Positions 16,890-25,719 of a stretch of DNA of 64,000 nucleotides are shown here, in pieces. This DNA is from Bradyrhizobium sp. AUGA SZCCT0158 (lineage in GTDB: Bacteria; Pseudomonadota; Alphaproteobacteria; Rhizobiales; Xanthobacteraceae). Location: contig NZ_JAFCME010000001.1 of the NCBI RefSeq assembly GCF_018130065.1, positions 372,001-436,000 on the forward strand, given 5' to 3'. A program made the position numbers and the translations under genes. Within the stretch, counting starts at the first letter, position 1; each line of letters begins with the position of its first letter. Under the pieces are notes generated by a model. That model was not told the DNA's origin and searched no databases. It saw only the letters and a program-made list of their open reading frames with translations.

Positions 16890-17911
16890 CGGGCTTCTTC
16901 GAAGCCGGCGAGAACGGAGGTCAGGTTGGCACCGAGAATGTCGGAGAGGTATCCGCCTTCCTGAACGAAGACGGTCGGAAGCCCGAGCCGCGCGATGGCG
17001 GCGCCGATGCGCCGGAATCCGGCCGTCGTCACAGCAAGCCCCGCGAGCGGATCGTGCTCCGACGCATCGAGACCGAGTGCGACCACCAATGCACCTGGTG
17101 CGAAGGCATCGATGGCTTTCTTTGCAATGCCAAGCGACGCCATGTAGCCGTCATCGCCGGTGCCGATCGGCAGGGGAATATTGAGGTTGGTGCCGAGACC
17201 TGGACCCGCGCCGCGCTCGTGCGCATAACCCCAGACGAACGGATAGTAGGAAGTGGGATCGGCATGGATCGACACGGTAAACACGTCCGGCTGTTCGTAG
17301 AAAATGCCCTGCGTGCCGTTGCCGTGGTGAACATCGACATCGAGGATGACAACACGCTCATGCAGCTGGCGCAGATGCGCCGCTGCAATCGCGCTGTTGT
17401 TGAAAAAGCAGAAGCCGCCGGCCATATCGCGGTAGGCGTGATGGCCGGGCGGACGGCACAGCGCGTAGGTCGCGTCTTCACCGTCCATAACGAGCTGAGC
17501 CGCCGTCGTTGCCACATCCGTAGCCGCGCAAGCCGCAGCAAAGGTACCCGGACCGATCGGAGCTGCAGTATCGGCGGTATGCCAGCCGAGCCGGCCGACG
17601 ATATGGGTCGGATAGGTTGCGGCATGGCGCACCGGATGGATGTTGGCGATCATTTCCGGACCGGCATTGCCGAGCGCGGACCAGGCCTCCCAGGCTTCGG
17701 CGAGAAAGCCGAGATATTCCGGACTGTGAATCCGTGCGCGCGGGCCCTGCCCGAATAGTGTGGGCGCAACCAGTTCGTGCTTGCCGGCCTTCAATCCTGC
17801 GAGCAGCCGGTCGGCGCGTTCGGGCTGTTCGGTGGTGCGCTGGACGACGCCGCGCACCAGAAAGAATTGCGGATCGTGGCTGCGGTGCAGTTCAGTGTAG
17901 ACGGCCTTCAC
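16886..17911 (-). CDS. HDAC-family deacetylase (acetylpolyamine amidohydrolase-like)
   Basis: A 341-residue zinc amidohydrolase of the histone deacetylase superfamily. It has the tandem-His general base (RPPGHHAYRD, H157-H158), zinc ligands D193 and H195 in DVDVHHGNGTQ, D282 in LGLDASEHDP, and the transition-state Tyr in EGGY. Bacterial members remove acetyl groups from acetylpolyamines or other acetylamides; the exact substrate cannot be told from sequence. The start is a GTG at 17911 with AGGAG seven bases upstream, rather than an ATG at 17935 lying ahead of that site. Its 3' end overlaps the oxidoreductase gene by four bases in convergent orientation. Confidence 0.87.
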   Translation of the reverse strand: MKAVYTELHRSHDPQFFLVRGVVQRTTEQPERADRLLAGLKAGKHELVAPTLFGQGPRARIHSPEYLGFLAEAWEAWSALGNAGPEMIANIHPVRHAATYPTHIVGRLGWHTADTAAPIGPGTFAAACAATDVATTAAQLVMDGEDATYALCRPPGHHAYRDMAGGFCFFNNSAIAAAHLRQLHERVVILDVDVHHGNGTQGIFYEQPDVFTVSIHADPTSYYPFVWGYAHERGAGPGLGTNLNIPLPIGTGDDGYMASLGIAKKAIDAFAPGALVVALGLDASEHDPLAGLAVTTAGFRRIGAAIARLGLPTVFVQEGGYLSDILGANLTSVLAGFEEAR

Positions 17912-17946
17912 GCGGATACTCCTGTTTCCTGTCAATGAAATCTGGC

Positions 17947-17962
17947 GCGCACCAGCGTGCGC
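17947..17962. terminator. Weak hairpin between GntR and deacetylase genes
   Basis: GCGCAC and GTGCGC flank a four-base loop (CAGC), just past the stop of the GntR gene on the minus strand. There is only a short T-containing tail (AGATTTCATT), so termination is possible but weak. Confidence 0.25.
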
Positions 17963-17968
17963 CGCCGG

Positions 17969-18655
17969 TTAAGCGGGAATCTCCCGCACGAGTTTTCCGA
18001 CTTCGCGCCACGCATGACCGATGTGATAGTCGATATGCGCCACGATGCGTTCGGGATGGCCTTGTTCGATGGCAGCTAGCACGGGTTCGTGTGTCCGGGC
18101 GATTTCATGCGGATCGTCGTACAGCCGGCCGATCAGGCCGATCACCATGCGCATTTCCGATGCGAGATCGTCGAACAACCGCAACAGCCGCCGGTTCGCC
18201 GCGATCTCACAGATCAGGCGGTGAAAGCGGTAGTCCTCCTCGACCTGCCTTGCGGGATCCTCCAGATCAGCGGTCTGGTGCAGCACGTCGATCTGCCGTC
18301 GCAGCATGTCGCGCGTCTCCGGCGTGAGATTGCGCGCGGCGAGCACGGCCGCGTGCCGCTCGACGCACAGCCGCAAGTCATAGATGTCGTCGATATCGTC
18401 GGCGGCGAATTTGCGCACGAAGAAGCCGCGGCGCGGACTGGCCACCAGCAGTCCCTGCTGTTCCAGCAGCCGCGCGGCCTCACGCACCGGCGCCCGACTC
18501 ACGCCAAGCTCCCGCGCGATCCCCGCTTCAACGACTTTGGAACCCGGCGCCAGCCGGCCTTCGACCACCGCCTGGGTCAAAAGACGGGCGACCTGACCGA
18601 CGAGATCGGTGTCGGCGAGGGCGGGCAATCCGACCGGCGGGGACAATGTGCGCAT
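17969..18655 (-). CDS. GntR-family (FCD domain) regulator
   Basis: A 228-residue FadR-type regulator. The winged HTH spans about residues 18-80 (VEGRLAPGSKVVEAGIAREL, VSRAPVREAARLLEQQG). The all-helical FCD ligand domain follows (DIYDLRLCVERHAAVLAA; conserved His in FHRLICEIA and near AHIDYHIGHA). FCD proteins usually repress catabolic operons for organic acids or sugars acids until the ligand binds. It is divergent from the class II aldolase and ABC transporter operon, its probable target. The ATG at 18655 touches a palindrome, which suggests autoregulation. No strong ribosome site precedes it, so the start is moderately certain. Confidence 0.9.
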   Translation of the reverse strand: MRTLSPPVGLPALADTDLVGQVARLLTQAVVEGRLAPGSKVVEAGIARELGVSRAPVREAARLLEQQGLLVASPRRGFFVRKFAADDIDDIYDLRLCVERHAAVLAARNLTPETRDMLRRQIDVLHQTADLEDPARQVEEDYRFHRLICEIAANRRLLRLFDDLASEMRMVIGLIGRLYDDPHEIARTHEPVLAAIEQGHPERIVAHIDYHIGHAWREVGKLVREIPA

Positions 18656-18701
18656 CAAAATGGGTCCATTTTGGCCGGTTCTTATCCGATTTTGGTCGGT
18701 T
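18656..18701. promoter_or_regulatory. Operator-like repeats at the GntR start
   Basis: A perfect palindrome CAAAATGG-GT-CCATTTTG (18656-18673) abuts the GntR start codon. Overlapping its right arm, TTTTGGCCGGTT (18669-18680) recurs as TTTTGGTCGGTT (18690-18701), a direct repeat spaced exactly 21 bases, about two DNA turns. CCACTTGTACATAATT follows at 18704-18719. The cluster lies in the 153-base divergent gap and is the best candidate for GntR binding and control of both directions. Confidence 0.5.
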
Positions 18702-18808
18702 TTACCACTTGTACATAATTTAAGCGTCGATTGTCGACAGTTTAGTCTTGTCATGAGCCTAGTTGCGATGCAACCCTTGGACCTGTTCAAAAAGGGTGCA
18801 TTCCAATA

Positions 18809-19582
18809 ATGACAGCGCACGTACCGCCCCCGGCCATCAAGGACGGAACCCGGCAAGCCCGAATCGATCTCGCCGCCGCCTACCGGCTGATTCACCGGCT
18901 CGGCCTCGACGACAGCATCTACACCCATATCTCGGCCCGGCTGCCGGGCAGCCATGACCGCTTTCTGATCAATCCCTACGGCCTGCGGTTTGAAGAGGTC
19001 ACCGTGTCCAATCTGGTCACCGTCGATATCGACGGCAACGTCATCGACGACCCGATGGACCTCGGCATCAACCCGGCCGGATTCACCATTCACAGCGCCG
19101 TGCATGCGGCGCGCACCGATGCGGCCTGCGTGCTGCACACCCACACCGTCGCCGGCGTCGCGGTGTCCTGCCAGAAGCAGGGACTGCTGCCGCTCAATCA
19201 ATGGTCGATGCAATTCACCGACCGCCTCGCCTATCACGATTATGAAGGCATCGCGCTCGATCTGGATGAGCGCGAGCGCCTGGTCGCCGATCTCGGCGAC
19301 AAGTTCGTCATGGTTTTGCGCAACCACGGCATGCTCACCTGCGGCCGTTCCGTCGCCGAAGCCTTCAAGCTGATGCACAATCTGGAGCGCTCGTGCCGCG
19401 CCCAGCTCGCGGTCCAGGGCGCCGGCGCCGAGATCGTGCCGCTCTCGGAAAGCGTCGCCCGCAAGACCGCCGGGCAATACGCGACGTTCTACGACAGCAT
19501 CGAAGTCCAGGGTTTGCCGGACATCGAATGGACCGCCTTCAAGCGGATGCTGGAACGGTCAGATCCGGACTTCATGAACTAG
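18809..19582 (+). CDS. Class II aldolase/adducin-family protein
   Basis: A 257-residue protein with the FucA/AraD fold. The zinc-binding His pair is in LHTHTVAGV and a further His in LRNHGMLTCG; the N-terminal LGLDDSIYTHISARLPG block is the phosphate-binding region of classical members. Family enzymes cleave or epimerise sugar phosphates and related hydroxy-oxo acids; many in ABC-transporter operons have no known substrate. It is the first gene of the plus-strand run controlled from the GntR gap. No tag of unusual codon use is seen. Confidence 0.87.
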   Translation: MTAHVPPPAIKDGTRQARIDLAAAYRLIHRLGLDDSIYTHISARLPGSHDRFLINPYGLRFEEVTVSNLVTVDIDGNVIDDPMDLGINPAGFTIHSAVHAARTDAACVLHTHTVAGVAVSCQKQGLLPLNQWSMQFTDRLAYHDYEGIALDLDERERLVADLGDKFVMVLRNHGMLTCGRSVAEAFKLMHNLERSCRAQLAVQGAGAEIVPLSESVARKTAGQYATFYDSIEVQGLPDIEWTAFKRMLERSDPDFMN

Positions 19583-19639
19583 CCCCCACTCAAACTTCAA
19601 CGCAACGCGCGCCGCTCAGGCGATCAAGAGAGAGATGTC

Positions 19640-21226
19640 ATGCTGAAGCAATTTGTTATGGGTCTCGCTGTGGTAGGCGGCCTTTCCGGAGGCGCCCTTG
19701 TGCTCTCCAGCACAGCCCTTTCCAGTAAAGCCTTTGCGCAAGAGCCGAAGGCCGGCGGCGTCGTCAATGCCGTGATCCAGCCCGAACCGCCGGGCCTGAT
19801 GATGGGCATCGTGCAGAACGGCCCGACCCAGATGGTATCAGGTAACATCTACGAAGGCCTGCTTCGCTACGGTCCGAAGCTGGAGCCGCTGCCGGGTCTC
19901 GCCGAAAGCTGGAGCGTCAGCGAAGACGGCAAGATCTACTCGTTCAAGCTCCGTAAGGGCGTCACCTGGCACGACGGCAAGCCGTTCACCTCGGCCGATG
20001 TCGTCTTCTCGATCGAATTCCTCAAACAGACCCATGCTCGCGCGCGCGGCAACCTGGCTCAGCTCGACAAGGTGGAAACTCCAGACGATTCCACCGTCGT
20101 GTTCACGCTGAAGCAGCCGTTCGGACCGTTCCTCGGCATCTTCGAAGTCGGCTCGATGCCGATGATTCCAAAACACATCTATGAAGGAACCGACTTCAAG
20201 ACCAACCCGGCCAACAATACGCCAATTGGCACCGGCCCCTTCATGTTCAAGGAATGGCAGAAGGGCTCGTTCATCCGGCTGGTCAAGAACCCGAACTACT
20301 ACATCAAGGGCAAGCCCAACCTCGACGAGATCTACTGGCATGTCATTCCCGACGCCGCGGCGCGGTCGGTGGCGTTCGAGACCGGCAAGGTCGACGTGCT
20401 GCCGGGCGGTTCGGTCGAGAATTTCGACGTTCCGCGTCTGAGCAAGCTCAAGAACGTGTGCGTCACCGGCGCAGGGTGGGAATTCTTCAGCCCGCATTCC
20501 TGGCTGTGGCTCAACAACCGCTCCGGCCCCACGGCCAACAAGAAATTCCGTCAAGCCGTGATGTTCGCGATCGACCGCAACTTTGCAAAGGACGTGATCT
20601 GGAACGGCCTCGGCAAGGTCGCGACCGGTCCGTCCGGCTCCTCGATCAAATACTACACCGACGCGGTGTCGAAATACGATTTCAACCCGGCGAAGGCGAA
20701 GGCCCTGCTAAAGGAGGCCGGCTACAATGGCGAGAAGGTTCGGCTGCTGCCGCTGCCCTATGGCGAAACCTGGCAGCGTTGGGCCGAAGCCGTGAAGCAG
20801 AATCTGCAGGATGTCGGCATCAATATCGAAATGGTGGCGACCGATGTCCCCGGCTGGAACCAGAAAACCGCCGACTGGGACTATGATATGGCCTTCACCT
20901 ATCTCTATCAGTACGGCGATCCCGCGCTCGGCGTCGGCCGCAACTACGTCTCGAGCCAGATAACGAAGGGCTCGCCGTTCAACAACGTCGAGGGCTATTC
21001 GAATCCGGAGATCGATCAGCTGTTCGCGGACGGCGCCGTCGCCTTCCCGGATTCCAAGCGGGCGGAGATCTACACCAAGGCGCAGAAGATCCTGACCGAC
21101 GACGTGCCGGTGGCATGGCTGCTCGAACTGCAGTTCCCCACCATCACCCGCTGCAACGTCAAGAACCTCGTCACGACCGCGATCGGCGTCAATGACGGTT
21201 TCCGCGACGCGTGGATCGAGAAATAA
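19640..21226 (+). CDS. ABC transporter substrate-binding protein, peptide/nickel (SBP_bac_5) family
   Basis: A 528-residue periplasmic binding protein with a signal peptide (residues 1-34, ending AFAQ). Family 5 features are visible: YEGLLRYGPKLEPLPGLAES, YSFKLRKGVTWHDGKPFT, and DVVFSIEF. Family 5 proteins bind di- or oligopeptides, opines, glutathione or sugars. The partners encoded downstream are DppB- and DppC-like permeases and a double ATPase. The neighbouring kinase and PLP lyase suggest an amino-containing ligand rather than a sugar; this is inference. A hairpin follows its stop. Confidence 0.92.
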   Translation: MLKQFVMGLAVVGGLSGGALVLSSTALSSKAFAQEPKAGGVVNAVIQPEPPGLMMGIVQNGPTQMVSGNIYEGLLRYGPKLEPLPGLAESWSVSEDGKIYSFKLRKGVTWHDGKPFTSADVVFSIEFLKQTHARARGNLAQLDKVETPDDSTVVFTLKQPFGPFLGIFEVGSMPMIPKHIYEGTDFKTNPANNTPIGTGPFMFKEWQKGSFIRLVKNPNYYIKGKPNLDEIYWHVIPDAAARSVAFETGKVDVLPGGSVENFDVPRLSKLKNVCVTGAGWEFFSPHSWLWLNNRSGPTANKKFRQAVMFAIDRNFAKDVIWNGLGKVATGPSGSSIKYYTDAVSKYDFNPAKAKALLKEAGYNGEKVRLLPLPYGETWQRWAEAVKQNLQDVGINIEMVATDVPGWNQKTADWDYDMAFTYLYQYGDPALGVGRNYVSSQITKGSPFNNVEGYSNPEIDQLFADGAVAFPDSKRAEIYTKAQKILTDDVPVAWLLELQFPTITRCNVKNLVTTAIGVNDGFRDAWIEK

Positions 21227-21240
21227 CGCCCTGACATCTG

Positions 21241-21266
21241 GGCCGCGGCGGCGCTTCGCCGCGGCC
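21241..21266 (+). terminator. Intra-operon hairpin after the binding-protein gene
   Basis: GGCCGCGGCG (21241-21250) and CGCCGCGGCC (21257-21266) form a perfect 10-bp stem with a six-base loop, 15 bases after the binding-protein stop and 45 bases before the first permease. There is no T-run. Such hairpins in ABC operons commonly protect the 3' end of the binding-protein message and lower downstream expression. Confidence 0.5.
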
Positions 21267-21310
21267 GGATACTCCAACACCACGCCTTTAACGCAGCGGA
21301 AATCCACACG

Positions 21311-22282
21311 ATGCTCGCATTCATTGCCCAGCGCATTGGCAAGGCCGTCATCGTCCTCTTGGCAATCGTCGTCCTCAACTTTTTCCTGATCCGGCTGGCG
21401 CCGGGCGATCCGGCGCTGGTGATGGCCGGCGAAGCCGGCGCCGGCGACCAGATCTTCCTGGCGCAGCTCCGCGAAAAGTTCGGCCTCGACCAGCCTTTGC
21501 CGGTGCAACTGTTTCTCTACGTCAAGGGCATCATCAGCCTCGATCTCGGCTTTTCGTTCCGCCAGCAAATGCCGGTTTCAAAGCTGATCCTCGACCGGCT
21601 TCCGGCCACCCTGCTGCTGACCGGCACCGCGTTCGCGATCTCGCTCGCCTTCGGCGTCCTGTTCGGAACGCTGGCGGCGCGCCGCGCCGGCAGCTGGACC
21701 GATACCGCCATCACGGTGCTGGCGCTGATCTTCTACGCCACGCCGCTATTCTGGGTCGCACTAATGGCGATCCTGCTGTTCTCGGTCACGATGGATTGGC
21801 TGCCGAGCTTTGGCTACGAAACCGTCGGCGCGAATTACACTGGCCTCGCCCACGTGCTGGACGTCGGCGCGCATCTGATCATGCCGGCGACCACGATCGG
21901 GCTGTTCTTCATGGCCACCTACGCCCGCATGACCCGCGCCTCGATGCTCGAGGTCAAACGGCTCGACTTCGTCAAGACCGCGCGCGCCAAGGGTTTGCGC
22001 GATGCCGTGATCCAGCGCCGCCATGTGCTGCGCAACGCGCTGCTGCCGGTGGTGACGCTGGCGGGATTGCAAGCGGGCACCCTGGTCGGCGGCGCCGTGC
22101 TGACCGAAACCGTGTTCGCCTGGCCCGGCATCGGCCGCCTGATGTACGAGGCGCTGCTGCAGCGCGATTACAACCTTTTGCTCGGCGTCTTCGTCGTTTG
22201 CTCGGCGATGGTGCTGGCCTTCAACCTGATCACCGACCTGATTTATCGTTCGGTCGATCCCCGCATCGAGTTTGCCGCATGA
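21311..22282 (+). CDS. ABC transporter permease, DppB-like
   Basis: A 323-residue inner-membrane permease with about six transmembrane helices. The N-terminal RIGKAVIVLLAIVVLNFFL and the LAPGDPA block are hallmarks of the DppB/OppB half. The ATPase-contact EAA loop is KTARAKGLRDAVIQRRHVLR. The stop overlaps the next gene's ATG (ATGA at 22279-22282), so the two permeases are translationally coupled. Confidence 0.92.
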   Translation: MLAFIAQRIGKAVIVLLAIVVLNFFLIRLAPGDPALVMAGEAGAGDQIFLAQLREKFGLDQPLPVQLFLYVKGIISLDLGFSFRQQMPVSKLILDRLPATLLLTGTAFAISLAFGVLFGTLAARRAGSWTDTAITVLALIFYATPLFWVALMAILLFSVTMDWLPSFGYETVGANYTGLAHVLDVGAHLIMPATTIGLFFMATYARMTRASMLEVKRLDFVKTARAKGLRDAVIQRRHVLRNALLPVVTLAGLQAGTLVGGAVLTETVFAWPGIGRLMYEALLQRDYNLLLGVFVVCSAMVLAFNLITDLIYRSVDPRIEFAA

Positions 22283-23118
22283 GACAGTTTTGGCGAATGA
22301 TGCTCCGCAATCCCGGCGGGCTGATCGGCCTCGTGATCCTGACGATTGCGATCGCGGTCGCGGTGTTCGGTCCCCTGCTGTTCCCCACCTCGCCCTGGCG
22401 AATGGTGCAGCGGCCGTTCCTGCCGCCGTTCACGCTGGCCGGCCTGCCGCTCGGCACCGACGCGCTCGGCCGCGACGTGATGGCGGGCATCATCTACGGC
22501 GCCCGCGTCTCGCTGCTGGTCGGGCTCGTCTCGACGCTGGCGGCGCTCGCGATCGGCGTTCCCGTCGGCGCGGCGGCCGGCTATTTCGGCGGCCGGATCG
22601 GCGACGCCCTGATGCGGTTCACCGAATTCTTTCAGACGGTGCCGAGCTTTGCGCTCGCGATCGTGCTGGTCGCGGTGCTGCAGCCGTCGATCGTCTCGAT
22701 CGTGATTGCGATCGCCATCGTCAGCTGGCCGCCGGTGGCGCGGCTGGTGCGCGGCGAGGTGCTGTCGCTGCGCACCCGTGAATATGTCCAGGCGGCGATC
22801 GTGACCGGGCAGACCAACAGCTGGATCATCTGGCGCGAGATCCTGCCCAACGCGCTCTCCCCGGTGATCGTATTGGCGTCGCTGATGGTCGCCACCGCGA
22901 TCCTGCTCGAATCCTCGCTGTCGTTTCTCGGCCTTGGCGATCCCAATCTGATGTCGTGGGGTTACATGGTCGGCGCCGGCCGCACCGTCATTCGCCAGGC
23001 CTGGTGGATCACGGTGTTTCCCGGTGTCGCCATCCTGATCTCGGTGCTGGCGCTGAACCTAATCGGCGAAGGTCTCAACGATGCGCTCAACCCGCGTCTC
23101 AACAAGGACGGGCGCTGA
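22279..23118 (+). CDS. ABC transporter permease, DppC-like
   Basis: A 279-residue permease with about six membrane segments. It has the DppC-type LGTDALGRDVMAGIIYGARVS block after helix 1 and an EAA loop REYVQAAIVTGQTNSWIIWR. It pairs with the DppB-like protein to form the channel. I took the ATG at 22279 that overlaps the previous stop; a longer alternative frame begins inside the upstream gene and makes no sense as a membrane protein. The ATPase gene follows after two bases. Confidence 0.92.
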   Translation: MRQFWRMMLRNPGGLIGLVILTIAIAVAVFGPLLFPTSPWRMVQRPFLPPFTLAGLPLGTDALGRDVMAGIIYGARVSLLVGLVSTLAALAIGVPVGAAAGYFGGRIGDALMRFTEFFQTVPSFALAIVLVAVLQPSIVSIVIAIAIVSWPPVARLVRGEVLSLRTREYVQAAIVTGQTNSWIIWREILPNALSPVIVLASLMVATAILLESSLSFLGLGDPNLMSWGYMVGAGRTVIRQAWWITVFPGVAILISVLALNLIGEGLNDALNPRLNKDGR

Positions 23119-23120
23119 GC

Positions 23121-24737
23121 ATGTCTGACGCCGCCGTAGTCATCAAAGACCTCAAACTGGCACTGCCGCCTGGCAGCGACCGCGCTTACGCCGTGGACGG
23201 CGTGTCGTTCGAACTCACCGCCGGCAAGATCCTTTGCGTCGTCGGCGAATCCGGCTCCGGCAAGTCGATGTGCGCGCATGCGCTGATGGGCCTCTTGCCC
23301 GACACCGTGATCGCCGAGGCCGGCGAGATTACCTTTGGCGGACAAAACCTGCTGACCCTGGACCCGGATGGCTGGCTGGGCTTGCGCGGCCGCCGGGTGG
23401 CCATGGTGTTTCAGGAGCCGATGACGGCGCTCAACCCCTTGATGCGGATCGGCGACCAGATCGCCGAGATGTTCGAGGCGCACGGTCTGTTGACGCCGAA
23501 GGAGCGAAGACTGAAAGCGGTGAGCCTGCTGCGCGAGGTCGGCCTTCCCGACCCCGAACGCAGCGTGCGCGCCTATCCGCACCAGCTCTCGGGCGGTCAG
23601 CGGCAGCGCGCGATGATCGCGATGGCATTGGCGCTCGAACCGGCGGTACTGGTAGCCGACGAGCCGACAACCGCGCTCGATGTCACCACGCAGGCGCAGA
23701 TATTGAAACTGATCCGCGACCTGCAGCGCAGCCGCAACATGGCGGTGATGTTCATCACCCATGATTTCGGCGTCGTTACCGATATCGCCGATCGCGTCGT
23801 CGTGCTCCAGCACGGCAAGGTGGTCGAACAGGGCGCAGCCGACGACGTGCTGCAGCGTCCGCAACATCCGTATACAAGGGCACTTCTCGCCGCTGTCCCA
23901 AAACTGCAGCCGCCGGCGCGTGCTTCCCGGCTCGACCGGCCGAAGGTGGTCGAGGTGATCGGGATCGAAAAAACCTATGTCAGCGGCGGCGGCTGGTTTC
24001 AGCCGACGCGCAGCGTCCAGGCCGCCAAGGAAGTCAGTTTTGAGATTTTTCAGGGCGAGACGCTCGGCCTGGTCGGCGAATCCGGTTCCGGCAAATCCTC
24101 CATCGCGCGCCTGATCATGCGCCTGATCGAGCCGGATGCCGGCACCGTGCGGCTCGGTGAAACCGACCTGACGCGCATCAACGGCAAGGCGCTGCGCGAG
24201 CAGCGCAAGCGCATCCAGATGGTGTTTCAGGATCCGTTCGCGTCGCTCAATCCGCGCCGCAAGGTCGGCAACATCATCACCGATGGCCCGATCGCGCACG
24301 GCGCGGACCCTGCGGCCGCGCGAGCGCGCGCCCATGAACTGCTGGGTCTGGTCGGCCTCAATGCCAGCGCCATGGAACGTTTTCCGCACGAATTCTCCGG
24401 CGGCCAGCGGCAACGGATCGGGATCGCGCGGGCGCTGGCGCTCGATCCGGAGATCCTCGTGGCCGATGAAGCCGTCTCCGCGCTCGACGTCTCCGTGCAG
24501 GCGCAGGTTCTGAACCTGCTCGAAGACCTCAAGACGCGGCTTGGGCTGTCGATGCTGTTCATCACCCATGATTTACGGGTGGCAGCGCAGATCTGCGACC
24601 GCATTGCGGTGATGCAGCGCGGATCGATCGTCGAACTGAGATCAGCCGCAGCGCTGTTCTCCTCTCCCGAGCACCCCTATACGCGCGAACTTCTTGCCGC
24701 GGTGCCCGGCCAGATATCATCTTCCAAGGCGGCGTGA
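23121..24737 (+). CDS. ABC transporter ATPase with two nucleotide-binding domains (Dpp type)
   Basis: A 538-residue fusion of DppD- and DppF-like halves. Half 1 has Walker A GESGSGKSM, signature LSGGQRQRAM and Walker B VLVADEPTTALD. Half 2 has GESGSGKSSI, FSGGQRQRIGIARAL and ILVADEAVSALD. Both halves look catalytically intact, as in GsiA-type transporters. It energises uptake through the two permeases just upstream. The ATG at 23121 lies two bases after the DppC-like stop. Short oligopeptide-transporter C-terminal extensions (HPYTRALLAAVP; HPYTRELLAAVP) follow each half, typical of peptide importers. Confidence 0.93.
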   Translation: MSDAAVVIKDLKLALPPGSDRAYAVDGVSFELTAGKILCVVGESGSGKSMCAHALMGLLPDTVIAEAGEITFGGQNLLTLDPDGWLGLRGRRVAMVFQEPMTALNPLMRIGDQIAEMFEAHGLLTPKERRLKAVSLLREVGLPDPERSVRAYPHQLSGGQRQRAMIAMALALEPAVLVADEPTTALDVTTQAQILKLIRDLQRSRNMAVMFITHDFGVVTDIADRVVVLQHGKVVEQGAADDVLQRPQHPYTRALLAAVPKLQPPARASRLDRPKVVEVIGIEKTYVSGGGWFQPTRSVQAAKEVSFEIFQGETLGLVGESGSGKSSIARLIMRLIEPDAGTVRLGETDLTRINGKALREQRKRIQMVFQDPFASLNPRRKVGNIITDGPIAHGADPAAARARAHELLGLVGLNASAMERFPHEFSGGQRQRIGIARALALDPEILVADEAVSALDVSVQAQVLNLLEDLKTRLGLSMLFITHDLRVAAQICDRIAVMQRGSIVELRSAAALFSSPEHPYTRELLAAVPGQISSSKAA

Positions 24738-24740
24738 ACG

Positions 24741-25676
24741 ATGCGTTGTGCGCTTGTCAGCAGCAGCCTGGATATTCGCGGTTACCTCGGCACAGAATTC
24801 GCTCGCATCGCCGATCGCATCGAAATCGTCGATCATCGCCGCAACGGGTCCGACGCGGACATCAGCCTTGCGATCGCATGGCACCCGCCAGCCGATGCCT
24901 TCGAGCGTTATCCGAACCTGAAGGCGGTCTGTTCGATCGGCGCGGGCGTCGACAATATCGTCGCCTGCCCGAGCCTGCGGCCGGATATCGACGTCGTTCG
25001 CATCGTCGATCCCCTGCAGGCGCAGACGATGTCAGGCTTTGTCATCTGGCATGCGATCTCGCATCAGCGGCGTTTCGCAACTTATCTGGCCCAGCAGCGT
25101 GACGGAATTTGGAAGCGCCTCCCGCAGCGTGCCGCGCAGGACGTGCCGGTCGGCATCCTCGGTTACGGCGAAATCGGCCAGCGCGTTGCCGCCGACCTTG
25201 CGCAGCTCGGTTTCCCGGTCATGGCGTGGAGCCGGACGGCGAAGCCGACGCCCGCCTCCGTTCGAGGTTTCCATGGCCCCGCCGGCCTCGCCGCCATGCT
25301 TGGCGAAACCGAGGTGCTGGTGAACCTGCTGCCGTTGACGCCGGAGACCCAAGGCATTCTCAGCGCCAAACTGTTCGCCCGCATGCGCCGCGGCGGCTAT
25401 CTCATCCAGGTCGGCCGCGGCGAGCATCTGGTCGATGCTGACCTGCTGGCCGCCTTGGAAAACGGTCAGCTCGACGGCGCCGCACTCGACGTGTTCGCGG
25501 CCGAACCGCTGGCGCCGGCGCACCCGTTCTGGCATCATCCCAAAATCGTCGTGACGCCACACGACGCCTGTGAAGTCCGGGTCGAGGCCGTTGCGACCAC
25601 GGTCGTCGCAACCGCCGATGCGATACAAACCGGCCGACGGCCGCCGAACGCCATCGACCGCCAACGCGGCTATTGA
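24741..25676 (+). CDS. D-2-hydroxyacid dehydrogenase, glyoxylate/hydroxypyruvate reductase A-like
   Basis: A 311-residue NAD(P)-dependent 2-hydroxyacid dehydrogenase. The Rossmann motif is GILGYGEIGQRVAADL and the NADP-side sequence AWSRTAKP. The catalytic triad is placed as Arg in VGRGEHLVD, Glu in FAAEPLAP, and His in VTPHDACE. The shape and short length match GhrA (glyoxylate/hydroxypyruvate reductase) rather than SerA. It begins three bases after the ATPase gene, inside the transporter operon, so it probably reduces an oxo-acid produced from the imported compound. The natural substrate is not known. Confidence 0.88.
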   Translation: MRCALVSSSLDIRGYLGTEFARIADRIEIVDHRRNGSDADISLAIAWHPPADAFERYPNLKAVCSIGAGVDNIVACPSLRPDIDVVRIVDPLQAQTMSGFVIWHAISHQRRFATYLAQQRDGIWKRLPQRAAQDVPVGILGYGEIGQRVAADLAQLGFPVMAWSRTAKPTPASVRGFHGPAGLAAMLGETEVLVNLLPLTPETQGILSAKLFARMRRGGYLIQVGRGEHLVDADLLAALENGQLDGAALDVFAAEPLAPAHPFWHHPKIVVTPHDACEVRVEAVATTVVATADAIQTGRRPPNAIDRQRGY

Positions 25677-25719
25677 CCGGTCGCGCGCCCCAAAGGATCA
25701 CGGCCTAAAGGACACTGCG

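Noticed and set aside
17969..19477. A long version of the GntR gene with 274 extra N-terminal residues
   Set aside because: The extension is antisense to the class II aldolase gene and crosses the divergent promoter; the start at 18655 gives a normal FCD regulator.
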